Source: Oscillospiraceae bacterium (GTDB lineage Bacteria > Bacillota > Clostridia > Oscillospirales > CAG-272). From it: a DNA stretch of 8,105 nucleotides. The notes beneath the pieces are model-generated. The model was not told the DNA's origin. It made no database searches and worked only from the letters and a program-made list of their open reading frames with translations. The DNA lies in assembly GCA_009779295.1 (NCBI GenBank), contig WREN01000089.1, positions 1 to 8,105 on the forward strand, in the 5' to 3' direction. Below, one piece after another: positions 1 to 6,012 of the stretch (position 1 is its first letter; each line of letters starts with the position of its first letter). Made by a program: the position numbers and the translations under genes.

Positions 1-1
1 A

Positions 2-598
2 GATACGGGCTGGGACGTTCCGCCGGGAATCTTACACGCGCCGGGGAGTTTGTGTACGTACGAACCGCAGTTCGCGAGCGACGTTTACGCGATGTATCAG
101 TCGGTTCTGTACGGCGGACATTGTGTACCGGAGGAACTACTCTGGAAGAATTGCCCGGAAGAGGAGCTCGGCAATTTTGATTATCTCATGGACGTTATCG
201 ATTGGGATTTGAACGTTGATCCGGATTTCGCCAAAAACAGATTCATGGCGCCGATCGTTATCACCGCAAACGAAAACTACACTGACGAGTGGATTTGCTA
301 CAAGTGCCGAGAAGTCTCCGCGAAGCGGCTGACAATCAATCCTGGTAAAACAGCGTTAATCAAAGATGCCGCTGCATACGGAATCATCGCCATGCAAGGT
401 CATGGAAAATTCGGCGTGTGGGATATTGAAACGCCGACGCTGATACGCTACGGCGAGCTGACGAGCGATGAATTCTTCGTCACCCATAACGCCGCTGTAA
501 ACGGCGTTGAGATCGTCAACCAATCATCAACAGAACCGCTCGTGATATTAAAACATTTCGCGGAAAATCCAGATTTAGAGGTGATTTTAAATGTATAA
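2..598 (+). CDS. Cupin-domain protein, C-terminal part (5' end outside window)
   Basis: The reading frame is open to the left edge from base 2, giving 198 residues of a longer protein. The first visible residues, DTGWDVPPGILHAPGS, look like the second conserved cupin motif (PPGxxHAPG), so an N-terminal cupin barrel is cut by the window edge. After a helical-looking linker rich in Trp and acidic residues, a second barrel-like stretch follows (NPGKTALIKD, then QGHGKFGVW, then DEFFVTHNAAVNGVEIVN, ending in PLVILKHF). In this second half the usual HxH...E metal ligands are not evident, so it may be structural only. A TTG at base 50 could be read as a start, but the matching coding sequence upstream of it argues against that. 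The stop overlaps the next gene by 8 bases, so the two are translationally coupled. Cupins of this kind may be isomerases, dioxygenases or sugar-binding proteins; the reaction is not predictable. The fold call is fairly safe, the function unknown. Confidence 0.72.
   Translation, partial: DTGWDVPPGILHAPGSLCTYEPQFASDVYAMYQSVLYGGHCVPEELLWKNCPEEELGNFDYLMDVIDWDLNVDPDFAKNRFMAPIVITANENYTDEWICYKCREVSAKRLTINPGKTALIKDAAAYGIIAMQGHGKFGVWDIETPTLIRYGELTSDEFFVTHNAAVNGVEIVNQSSTEPLVILKHFAENPDLEVILNV
578..583 (+). promoter_or_regulatory. Ribosome binding site of the SGNH hydrolase gene
   Basis: GAGGTG lies 7 bases before the ATG at 591, inside the end of the cupin gene. It supports 591 as the start rather than the internal ATG at 612, and implies re-initiation by ribosomes finishing the cupin. 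Confidence 0.65.
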
Positions 599-1610
599 TT
601 GTGAAGAATATATGCGCCCGATATGGGAAGGCAATGAAGTGTTGCATGAAAGTTTCATGCCTGTGAATGAAAGAGAAATGAAGCTATTGTACCATGCGGA
701 CAAAATATTATCGGTGATGAACGCCGAGCAAACGATAGAATTCCAAGAGGGGAAAGATTATATTTTACGTGACGGGATGTTGTATATTCCCGAAACTTCC
801 GGCATAAAAATCATGCCGTGGGACGAATACAATCCGCAAATCCAATCGGAGGAAAAACTTACGGAAAGAGGATTTACTTGCACGCGCGGAGGATATTTGC
901 GTTTCGGGTTCAATTTTCACGCGATCCAATACGAAGTTTCATATCTGCACAGCGATGAATGGACGGGTTATAAGCCTGTCAACGAGCGGAATATGCTGCC
1001 GAACGGCGATTTCACGTTCGGATTCTTGGGCGACAGCATTGCGACCGGCGGCGATTCGAGCAAGTTCTGTGGTCTTCCGCCTTACGCGCCAGTCTGGGCC
1101 GAAATGATAGCCGAACGCCTCGAAGAATTGTACGGAATCAAAATCAACTACATCAACAAATCCGTCGGCGGAACCGCTTCGGGATGGGGGAATGAAAACG
1201 TAATGGAATCTTTTAAAGACACCGCACCCGATCTTTTCGTGATTGCGTTTGGCATGAACGACGCTTCCGGCAAAGTTGACAATTTTGTGTTCCGCGATAA
1301 TTGCGGATCAATTGCGGATAAAATCCTTGCGTTGAATCCGGATTGCAGAATAATATTCGTTTCAACGATGATGCCGAATCCGCTCGCGGGGCAGTTTATC
1401 GGAGAGCATGAAACGCATGAAGGACTACTAATTGAATTGGCGGGAAGATACAAAAACGCAACAGTCGCGAGCGTTTCGTCGATGCACAAATATCTCCTGA
1501 CGAAAAAGAATTTTTACGATATGACGGGCAACAACATAAACCATCCTAATGATTTTCTCGCGCGGATTTACGCGCAAACTATTTTGAAAAGTATTACAAA
1601 TGAGGATTAA
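591..1610 (+). CDS. SGNH/GDSL-family hydrolase, probable carbohydrate or small-ester esterase
   Basis: The protein has 339 residues and no signal peptide, so it is probably cytoplasmic. The four SGNH blocks are visible: GDS at 147-149 (nucleophile Ser149), GG at 194-195 in NKSVGGTASG, GMND at 221-224 (Asn223), and His318 in NINHPND. The Asp that usually sits three residues before the catalytic His is Asn315, so the enzyme may work as a Ser-His dyad, as known for some CE2-type esterases. Residues 1-140 form a separate N-terminal part with alternating polar and aromatic strands, compatible with the beta-sandwich that precedes the catalytic domain in CE2-like deacetylases; that domain call is inference. 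It overlaps the cupin gene by 8 bases and is followed after 3 bases by a UroD-like gene. A role in removing an acyl or acetyl group from the substrate of the cluster is plausible. Family call is strong, substrate unknown. Confidence 0.88.
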   Translation: MYNCEEYMRPIWEGNEVLHESFMPVNEREMKLLYHADKILSVMNAEQTIEFQEGKDYILRDGMLYIPETSGIKIMPWDEYNPQIQSEEKLTERGFTCTRGGYLRFGFNFHAIQYEVSYLHSDEWTGYKPVNERNMLPNGDFTFGFLGDSIATGGDSSKFCGLPPYAPVWAEMIAERLEELYGIKINYINKSVGGTASGWGNENVMESFKDTAPDLFVIAFGMNDASGKVDNFVFRDNCGSIADKILALNPDCRIIFVSTMMPNPLAGQFIGEHETHEGLLIELAGRYKNATVASVSSMHKYLLTKKNFYDMTGNNINHPNDFLARIYAQTILKSITNED

Positions 1611-1613
1611 AAT

Positions 1614-2693
1614 ATGACAAGTAAAGAACGAATAAGCAGAATATTACGCCATCAACCCGTTGACAGGATCGGCATTTACGAACATTTTTGGGGCGATACT
1701 TACATAGAATGGGTAGAGAATCAAGGCTGTCCATCTGACTTTGCCGGCGAGTTTGGTTTTGATATAGTCGAGTGTTTCCCGTTGAATTTGTGCGCGCGCC
1801 CGTTTTTCAAACCGGAAGTTGTCACAGAGGATGAAGATACTGTAACGATGCTCGACGGCAACTACGCCGTACTGCGCCATCATAAAAAGCACGATTCAAC
1901 GCCGGAGCATATCCGGTTTGAAATCAATTCATACGAGAAGTGGTGTGAATTAATCAAACCGCAGCTGGAGGATGAAGAACTTTTCGAGAAGCGAATTGAT
2001 TTCGTATATTATCGAAACGCAAAAAAAGAATGTGAGGAATCACAAAAATTCTTTTGTTACAGCGCGGTAAATGTGTTTGAGCTGATGCACCCTGTCACCG
2101 GACACGAGGAAATGCTCGCGGCGATGATATACGACCCCGATTGGGTACACGACATGTGCGATACATACGCACGTTTAATCGTCAAAGCGCAGGAAATTTT
2201 ATTTGAGCGTGAAGGATTACCGGGCGGAATCTTTTATTCCGAGGACATGGGTTATAAAGGCGCACCGTTCATGTCGCCGGCGATGTATGACGAGTTCATC
2301 TATCCGTCGCACGAATACACGATGGGTTATGCGAAACAACTTGGTTTGCCGGTTATCGTTCACTCATGCGGTTTCGTTGAACCTTTGATACCCGGTATGA
2401 TAAAAGCCGGCATGAACGCGTTGCAGGCGATGGAAGTGAAAGCCGGCATGGATCTGTTGCGGATTTACGAAAACTACGGCGATAAAATCGCGCTTATCGG
2501 CGGGCTTGACGTCAGAGAATTGTGTACGAACGATTTATCGCGCATTGACGCATTACTGGAAAAAATGATTCCGGTAGTCATGCAAAAGAATGGTTACATC
2601 GCTTTCTCGGATCATTCGATACCAAAGACAGTAGATTATAAAACGTATAAATATTTTGTACAAAAGGCATTAGAACTCGGAACTTATAAATAA
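1614..2693 (+). CDS. UroD-superfamily protein, MtaA/CmuA-like (tandem copy A)
   Basis: The 359-residue protein belongs to the uroporphyrinogen decarboxylase (UroD) superfamily, a TIM-barrel family that also contains the methylcobamide:CoM methyltransferases MtaA and MtbA and the chloromethane enzyme CmuA. Visible marks are MTSKERI with HQPVDR at the N-terminus, SEDMGYKGAPFMSP (209-222), VHSCG (249-253) with the His250-x-Cys252 metal-site motif, the GGLDVREL strand (296-303) and SDHSIP (332-337). True HemE signatures such as the N-terminal RQAGR arginine motif are absent, so heme synthesis is unlikely. Where MtaA-type enzymes carry a further Cys ligand near the C-terminus, this protein has Asp333-His334, which may replace it. 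GAGG at 1602-1605 lies 8 bases before the ATG. It starts 3 bases after the hydrolase gene and is followed by a close paralogue. Likely a methyl-transfer or demethylation step; substrate and methyl carrier unknown. Confidence 0.85.
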   Translation: MTSKERISRILRHQPVDRIGIYEHFWGDTYIEWVENQGCPSDFAGEFGFDIVECFPLNLCARPFFKPEVVTEDEDTVTMLDGNYAVLRHHKKHDSTPEHIRFEINSYEKWCELIKPQLEDEELFEKRIDFVYYRNAKKECEESQKFFCYSAVNVFELMHPVTGHEEMLAAMIYDPDWVHDMCDTYARLIVKAQEILFEREGLPGGIFYSEDMGYKGAPFMSPAMYDEFIYPSHEYTMGYAKQLGLPVIVHSCGFVEPLIPGMIKAGMNALQAMEVKAGMDLLRIYENYGDKIALIGGLDVRELCTNDLSRIDALLEKMIPVVMQKNGYIAFSDHSIPKTVDYKTYKYFVQKALELGTYK

Positions 2694-2699
2694 TAAATT

Positions 2700-2705
2700 G
2701 GAGGG
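2700..2705 (+). promoter_or_regulatory. Ribosome binding site that sets the start of UroD-like copy B
   Basis: GGAGGG lies 7 bases before the ATG at 2713. A TTG at 2698 is in the same frame but overlaps this site and would add five residues not found in the paralogue, so 2713 is the start. Confidence 0.8.
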
Positions 2706-2712
2706 AAACAAA

Positions 2713-3792
2713 ATGACAAGCAAGGAACGTATAAGCAGGATATTAAAGCATCAGCCGGTGGACAGAGTCGGCATTTACGAACATTTCTGGGGCGATACTT
2801 ACAACGAATGGGTGAACAATCAAGGCTGTCCGCCTGATTTCGCAAGCGAATTCAATTTTGATATTGTTGAGTGCGGGGTTTTGAATTTGTGCGCGCGTCC
2901 GTTCTTCACGCCCGAACTCGTAGCGGAAGATGAAGACACAAAAACCATGCTCGACGGCAACTACGCCATTATGCGCCGCCACAAGAAGCATGATACAACG
3001 CCAGAACATATCGGGTTTGGAATCGACACATATGAAAAATGGCTTGAATTGATTAAACCCAAACTCGAAGACGAAGAGATTTTCGAAAAGAGAATCAATT
3101 TCGAAGGGTACAGAAACGTTAAAAAGGCATGCGAGGATTCGGGGAAATTCTTCTGTTACACAGGGGTCAATGTTTTCGAATTGTTGCACCCCGTAGTCGG
3201 GCATGAAGAAATGCTCGCTGCGATGGTTTACGACCCCGATTGGGTGCACGATATGTGTACTACTTTCGCGAAATTAATCGTCAAAGCGCAGAAACTGGTA
3301 TTTGAACGCGAAGGCGTACCGGATGCGATTTGGTATTATGAGGACATGGGATTCAAAGGCGCTCCGTTCATGTCGCCGAAAATGTACGACGAATTTATAT
3401 ATCCGGCGCATAAATACACGATGGATTACGCGAAAAGTTTAGGACTTCCGATCATAGTTCATTCATGCGGATATGTTGAGCCGCTTATCGACGGTTTAAT
3501 CAGAGCGGGCATGGATGCGCTGCAGGTAATTGAAGTCAAAGCGGGAATGGATTTATTGCGGATTTATGAAAATTACGGAGATAAAATCGTTTTGTTCGGC
3601 GGAATCGACGTCAGGGAACTGTATTCAAACGATTTTGCGCGAATAGACGCAGAACTTGAGAAGAAAATTCCGGTAGTGATGCAAAAGAACGGTTATATCG
3701 TTCATTCGGATCACTCGATACCTAACACAGTAAACTATAAAACGTATAAATATTTCGTGCAGAAGGCACTCGAACTCGGTACGTATAAATGA
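2713..3792 (+). CDS. UroD-superfamily protein, MtaA/CmuA-like (tandem copy B)
   Basis: With the ATG at 2713 the protein has 359 residues, exactly the length of copy A, and shares its layout: MTSKERI and HQPVDR at the N-terminus, YEDMGFKGAPFMSP (209-222), VHSCG (249-253) with His250 and Cys252, GGIDVREL (296-303) and SDHSIP (332-337). Differences cluster in places likely to face the substrate: Phe207-Tyr208-Ser209 in copy A becomes Trp-Tyr-Tyr, Cys304 becomes Tyr, and Ala330-Phe331 just before the SDHSIP loop becomes Val-His. This suggests the copies act on different substrates, or as partners on one substrate; both are inference. The stop TGA overlaps the next ATG as ATGA, a coupled junction. 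As for copy A, HemE signature residues are missing, and a corrinoid- or other carrier-linked methyltransferase role is the best family-based guess. Confidence 0.85.
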   Translation: MTSKERISRILKHQPVDRVGIYEHFWGDTYNEWVNNQGCPPDFASEFNFDIVECGVLNLCARPFFTPELVAEDEDTKTMLDGNYAIMRRHKKHDTTPEHIGFGIDTYEKWLELIKPKLEDEEIFEKRINFEGYRNVKKACEDSGKFFCYTGVNVFELLHPVVGHEEMLAAMVYDPDWVHDMCTTFAKLIVKAQKLVFEREGVPDAIWYYEDMGFKGAPFMSPKMYDEFIYPAHKYTMDYAKSLGLPIIVHSCGYVEPLIDGLIRAGMDALQVIEVKAGMDLLRIYENYGDKIVLFGGIDVRELYSNDFARIDAELEKKIPVVMQKNGYIVHSDHSIPNTVNYKTYKYFVQKALELGTYK

Positions 3793-4535
3793 GAAACTAT
3801 CCGAAAACTGAAAAATACGACCAAAACTGGATTGAAAAAAATTGGATGGGTCCGAATCCGTTGTGGCTGACGGAAGAATTATGTGAGAATTTGGATTTGA
3901 AATCAGGCATGAAAGTGTTAGATATGGGTTGCGGCAAGGGATTGACGTCCGTATTCCTCGCGAAAGAGTACGGAGTTACCGTTTTCGCCACTGATTTGTG
4001 GATCAGTGCGACGGATAATCTGCGCCGTTTCGAAGCCGCCGGAGTTGCCGACCGCGTGTTCCCGATTCACGCCGAAGCCCACGCTTTGCCGTATGCCGAA
4101 GGATTCTTCGACGCTGCGATCTCGGTGGATAGCTACCATTATTTTGGCGCAAGCGAGTCATACTTTGTTGATGTCTTTTCCAAACTTGTAAAGCCGGGCG
4201 GGCAGTTCGGAATTGTCGTTCCGGGACTTAAACGCGAGTTTGAAAAAGGATATCCGAATACGTTGGAGAAGCTATGGTTTCCTGAATTATACACTTTTCA
4301 CAGCAACAAATGGTGGCGTTATCTTTGGGAAAAAACCGAACTTTGCGAAATCACCTCATGTTACGATATGGAAGATACCAAAGCGTTATGGATGCCTTGG
4401 GCTGATTGGTCTGTGGAAAATTTTGAAAAAGAATTCGGAAACGACGGAGGCGGCGGAGATTTTGATAAAAAGTTTCTGGAAGCCGATACGGACAACGATC
4501 TCGCGTTTATTGTGATGACTGGGGTGAAAAAGTAA
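3789..4535 (+). CDS. Class I SAM-dependent methyltransferase
   Basis: The 248-residue protein has a clear Rossmann-type methyltransferase core. Motif I is VLDMGCGKG (43-51), the SAM-ribose-binding acidic residue is Asp69 in FATDLW, motif II is the FFDAAISVDSYHYFG region (106-120), and LVKPGG (133-138) is the usual post-II turn. The start, Asn-Trp-Met-Gly-Pro-Asn near residues 18-23, resembles a Clostridia family of small-molecule methyltransferases. The C-terminal part is rich in Trp (175-207) and holds a run of Gly near 220-223; it probably forms the acceptor-binding cap. No membrane segment is seen. It overlaps the upstream UroD-like gene by 4 bases (ATGA) without a strong ribosome binding site, so translation probably depends on coupling. 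Its stop overlaps the next start by 1 base (TAATG). The acceptor is unknown; co-location with UroD-like enzymes suggests methyl-group chemistry on a shared substrate. Confidence 0.9.
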   Translation: MRNYPKTEKYDQNWIEKNWMGPNPLWLTEELCENLDLKSGMKVLDMGCGKGLTSVFLAKEYGVTVFATDLWISATDNLRRFEAAGVADRVFPIHAEAHALPYAEGFFDAAISVDSYHYFGASESYFVDVFSKLVKPGGQFGIVVPGLKREFEKGYPNTLEKLWFPELYTFHSNKWWRYLWEKTELCEITSCYDMEDTKALWMPWADWSVENFEKEFGNDGGGGDFDKKFLEADTDNDLAFIVMTGVKK

Positions 4536-5770
4536 TGGACGAACGAAATTATGTCCGTTCGCTTGCCGAACGGGTTTATGAAATCGGCACATCCGACGAG
4601 ATGAACCGCCGCAGGAATCTTTGGAGCGACCACAATTCGCTTATCCTCACGCAGCCGCTCATATACATCCGTGCGTTTGCCGCCGGTGAGATTCCGGAAT
4701 TGCACCCGATATGTACCGATGGGTTTCTGCGCGGGCTTGAATACCACTTCAAAAACATTTTATACAATTATTCGCTCGGCGACGACAGCATCTTCGAGCC
4801 TTGGTACGAAGTGCGCGCGGCTGTCATCACTCCCGCGGGCGGACTTTGGGGATTCCCGATGCCCGTGACGCGCCCCGATACCGCGAGAGGATCGTTCATC
4901 TACAATCCGCCGATAGTGAACGAAGAAGATCTTGAAAAATTCGTAAAACCCACTCACCGCATAAACGAAGCGGCCACTGCCGAAGCATTTGAGCGGGTAA
5001 GCGAAATTATCGGCGACATAATGCCAGTCGTCGTTGACCGTTCGCCCGCTTATACTTATTGGAACGGCGATATTTCCACCAACCTCGCTTATATCCGCGG
5101 CTTGGAAGGAATGATGTGGGACATGATCGACCGCCCGGAATTCTTGCATAAGATTGTTAGCTTCATGGGCGAAGGCGTTGCGGACGTACAAAATGAAGCG
5201 GAAGCTGCCGGAGATTTCACGCTGTACAGCCAGCATAACCAAGCGATGTCTTATTCACGGGAACTGCCGTGGCCGTGCGCGGATACAACGCCTGTTGACC
5301 GGAGTAAACTCCAGACATTCTGCGCATCGCAGGAGACCGCGACCGTTTCGCCGGAGATGTGGGAGGAATTCATCTTAAACTATCAAAAACCCACATACAG
5401 CAAATATGGGCTTTTGTCATACGGCTGTTGCGAGGATATGACGCACAAATTCCCGATCCTCAAGCGCGAAATGCCGAATCTGCGCCGCGTAGCGGTAACG
5501 CCGTGGGCTAATCTGCGTTCATGTTCGGAGCAGTTGGGAAGCGATTATGTGCTGTCGTGGCGACCGTCGCCGACAAATGTTGCCGCCGGTTTCGACGAGG
5601 AACTCACGAAAAAACAAACGCGCGAAGCATTCCGGCTTGCGCGTGAGAATAAAAATCATATTGACATAACTTTGAAGGATGTCGAAACGGTTTCCGGCAA
5701 ACTCGATTCGGTTAAGAATTTCGTCAAAGCCGTGCGCGAAGTTATCGCGGAAGGCGAATGGTTATGGTAA
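4535..5770 (+). CDS. Divergent UroD-like protein, long form (411 residues)
   Basis: The protein has 411 residues, about 50 longer than the tandem pair, and only distant similarity to it. It resembles a Clostridia family usually labelled uroporphyrinogen decarboxylase-like. Supporting segments are an N-terminal RRRNLWSDHNSL (25-36), GDDSIFEPW (82-90), YGCCEDMTHKFPILK (296-310), PNLRRVAVTPWANLRSCSEQLG (314-335 region), a SWRPSP strand (341-346) and the C-terminal ITLKDVETV (378-386). At the place expected for the His-x-Cys-Gly metal motif it has Gly-Cys298-Cys299-Glu300, so any metal site would be formed differently. The start overlaps the previous stop by one base, with GGGGTG 8 bases upstream at 4521-4526. 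As the third UroD-superfamily member of the train it probably acts in the same pathway, possibly as methyltransferase or decarboxylase-like enzyme. Reaction not known. The superfamily call rests on recognition of motifs, not a search. Confidence 0.75.
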   Translation: MDERNYVRSLAERVYEIGTSDEMNRRRNLWSDHNSLILTQPLIYIRAFAAGEIPELHPICTDGFLRGLEYHFKNILYNYSLGDDSIFEPWYEVRAAVITPAGGLWGFPMPVTRPDTARGSFIYNPPIVNEEDLEKFVKPTHRINEAATAEAFERVSEIIGDIMPVVVDRSPAYTYWNGDISTNLAYIRGLEGMMWDMIDRPEFLHKIVSFMGEGVADVQNEAEAAGDFTLYSQHNQAMSYSRELPWPCADTTPVDRSKLQTFCASQETATVSPEMWEEFILNYQKPTYSKYGLLSYGCCEDMTHKFPILKREMPNLRRVAVTPWANLRSCSEQLGSDYVLSWRPSPTNVAAGFDEELTKKQTREAFRLARENKNHIDITLKDVETVSGKLDSVKNFVKAVREVIAEGEWLW

Positions 5771-5777
5771 TGGAAAA

Positions 5778-5936
5778 ATGGAAAGTATTTATAAAAACGA
5801 AAATCACGATATAGAAACTTTTGTCGAAACCCGCGTTGATGAAGAATATTACTCTCTTCGAATGATAATAGATGATATTGAGTTTGAATGTAATGATTTA
5901 TATGAATGGGGCCTACTAAATTTTGTAATAAAATAA
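5778..5936 (+). CDS. Doubtful small ORF, 52 codons, possibly a gene remnant
   Basis: An ATG at 5778, 7 bases after the preceding stop, opens 52 acidic residues (MESIYKNENHD... ending WGLLNFVIK). The frame is open further upstream, but there it lies antiphase inside the 411-residue gene, so 5778 is the only sensible start. There is no strong ribosome binding site, only AATGGAAAA. Codons are AT-rich compared with the genes before it. If the frame shifts by one in the A/T run around 5931-5944 the coding potential continues for about 20 more codons to a stop at 5998-6000 (segment NNLKPPNINLSSE). It may therefore be a real small protein, a frameshifted gene or a decayed 3' remnant. I do not recognise the family. 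Confidence 0.35.
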   Translation: MESIYKNENHDIETFVETRVDEEYYSLRMIIDDIEFECNDLYEWGLLNFVIK

Positions 5937-5948
5937 ATTTTTTTATTT
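5930..5948. terminator. Weak AT-only hairpin with T tract, possible end of plus-strand train
   Basis: AAATAAA (5931-5937) can pair with TTTATTT (5942-5948) around a TTTT loop. With only A-T pairs it is a poor intrinsic terminator, but it is followed by a gene-free stretch and lies where the plus-strand train ends. Confidence 0.25.
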
Positions 5949-6004
5949 GTGTTCGGGTAATAATCTGAAGCCGCCAAATATCAATCTTTCATCAGAATAA
6001 TCAT
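5937..6004. other. Convergent intergenic gap, AT-rich
   Basis: This 68-base gap separates the two converging gene trains and is the longest gap in the window. It holds parts of the two hairpins described separately and no convincing promoter. The +1-shifted continuation of the small plus-strand ORF also runs through it to 6000. Confidence 0.6.
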
Positions 6005-6012
6005 TTATTCTG
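5993..6012. terminator. Perfect 8-bp hairpin at the convergent junction, overlapping the glpK stop
   Basis: CAGAATAA (5993-6000) and TTATTCTG (6005-6012) are exact inverted repeats around a TCAT loop. The glpK stop codon (complement of TTA at 6005-6007) lies inside the right arm. On the plus strand a run of seven T follows at a short distance (about 6019-6025); on the minus strand there is no T run. It may end or stabilise one or both converging transcripts, though the stem is AT-rich and weak. Confidence 0.35.

Larger units (their letters stand above)
1614..3792 (+). repeat. Tandem gene duplication of UroD-like genes
   Basis: The genes at 1614-2693 and 2713-3792 are the same length and their proteins align end to end without a gap. 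By eye they differ at about 74 of 359 positions, roughly 79% identity. The offset between copies is 1099 bases. DNA identity is clearly lower than would be seen in a fresh duplication, and the copies differ throughout, so this is an established paralogous pair rather than an assembly artefact. Confidence 0.9.

Noticed and set aside
50..598. TTG at base 50 as start of the cupin gene
   Set aside because: The frame is open to the window edge and the upstream residues contain a cupin motif (PPGILHAPGS), so the gene is simply cut by the edge.
1299..1319. Ten-base direct repeat AATTGCGGAT, two copies 11 bases apart
   Set aside because: It falls inside a conserved coding region and is short enough to arise by chance from codon use.
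1148..1489. Minus-strand ORF inside the SGNH hydrolase gene
   Set aside because: It lies wholly antisense to a gene with clear catalytic motifs and has no recognisable domain.
2743..3249. Minus-strand ORF of 168 codons inside UroD-like copy B
   Set aside because: It is antisense to a well-supported gene; the similar antisense region of copy A gives only a shorter open frame, as expected of a shadow.
1614..3792. HemE (heme biosynthesis uroporphyrinogen decarboxylase) for the tandem genes
   Set aside because: The N-terminal HemE arginine motif is missing, the proteins carry an HxCG metal motif, and no other heme genes are nearby.
4361..4747. Minus-strand ORFs across the methyltransferase/UroD-like junction
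   Set aside because: They run antisense across two coupled genes and show no family features.
4760..5242. Minus-strand ORF of 160 codons inside the 411-residue gene
   Set aside because: Antisense shadow with a His/Arg/Ser-biased composition and no domain.
5679..5777. Upstream extension of the small ORF into the 411-residue gene
   Set aside because: This stretch is out of frame with the conserved C-terminal end of that gene and is Arg/Lys/Ser-rich, typical of a shadow frame.
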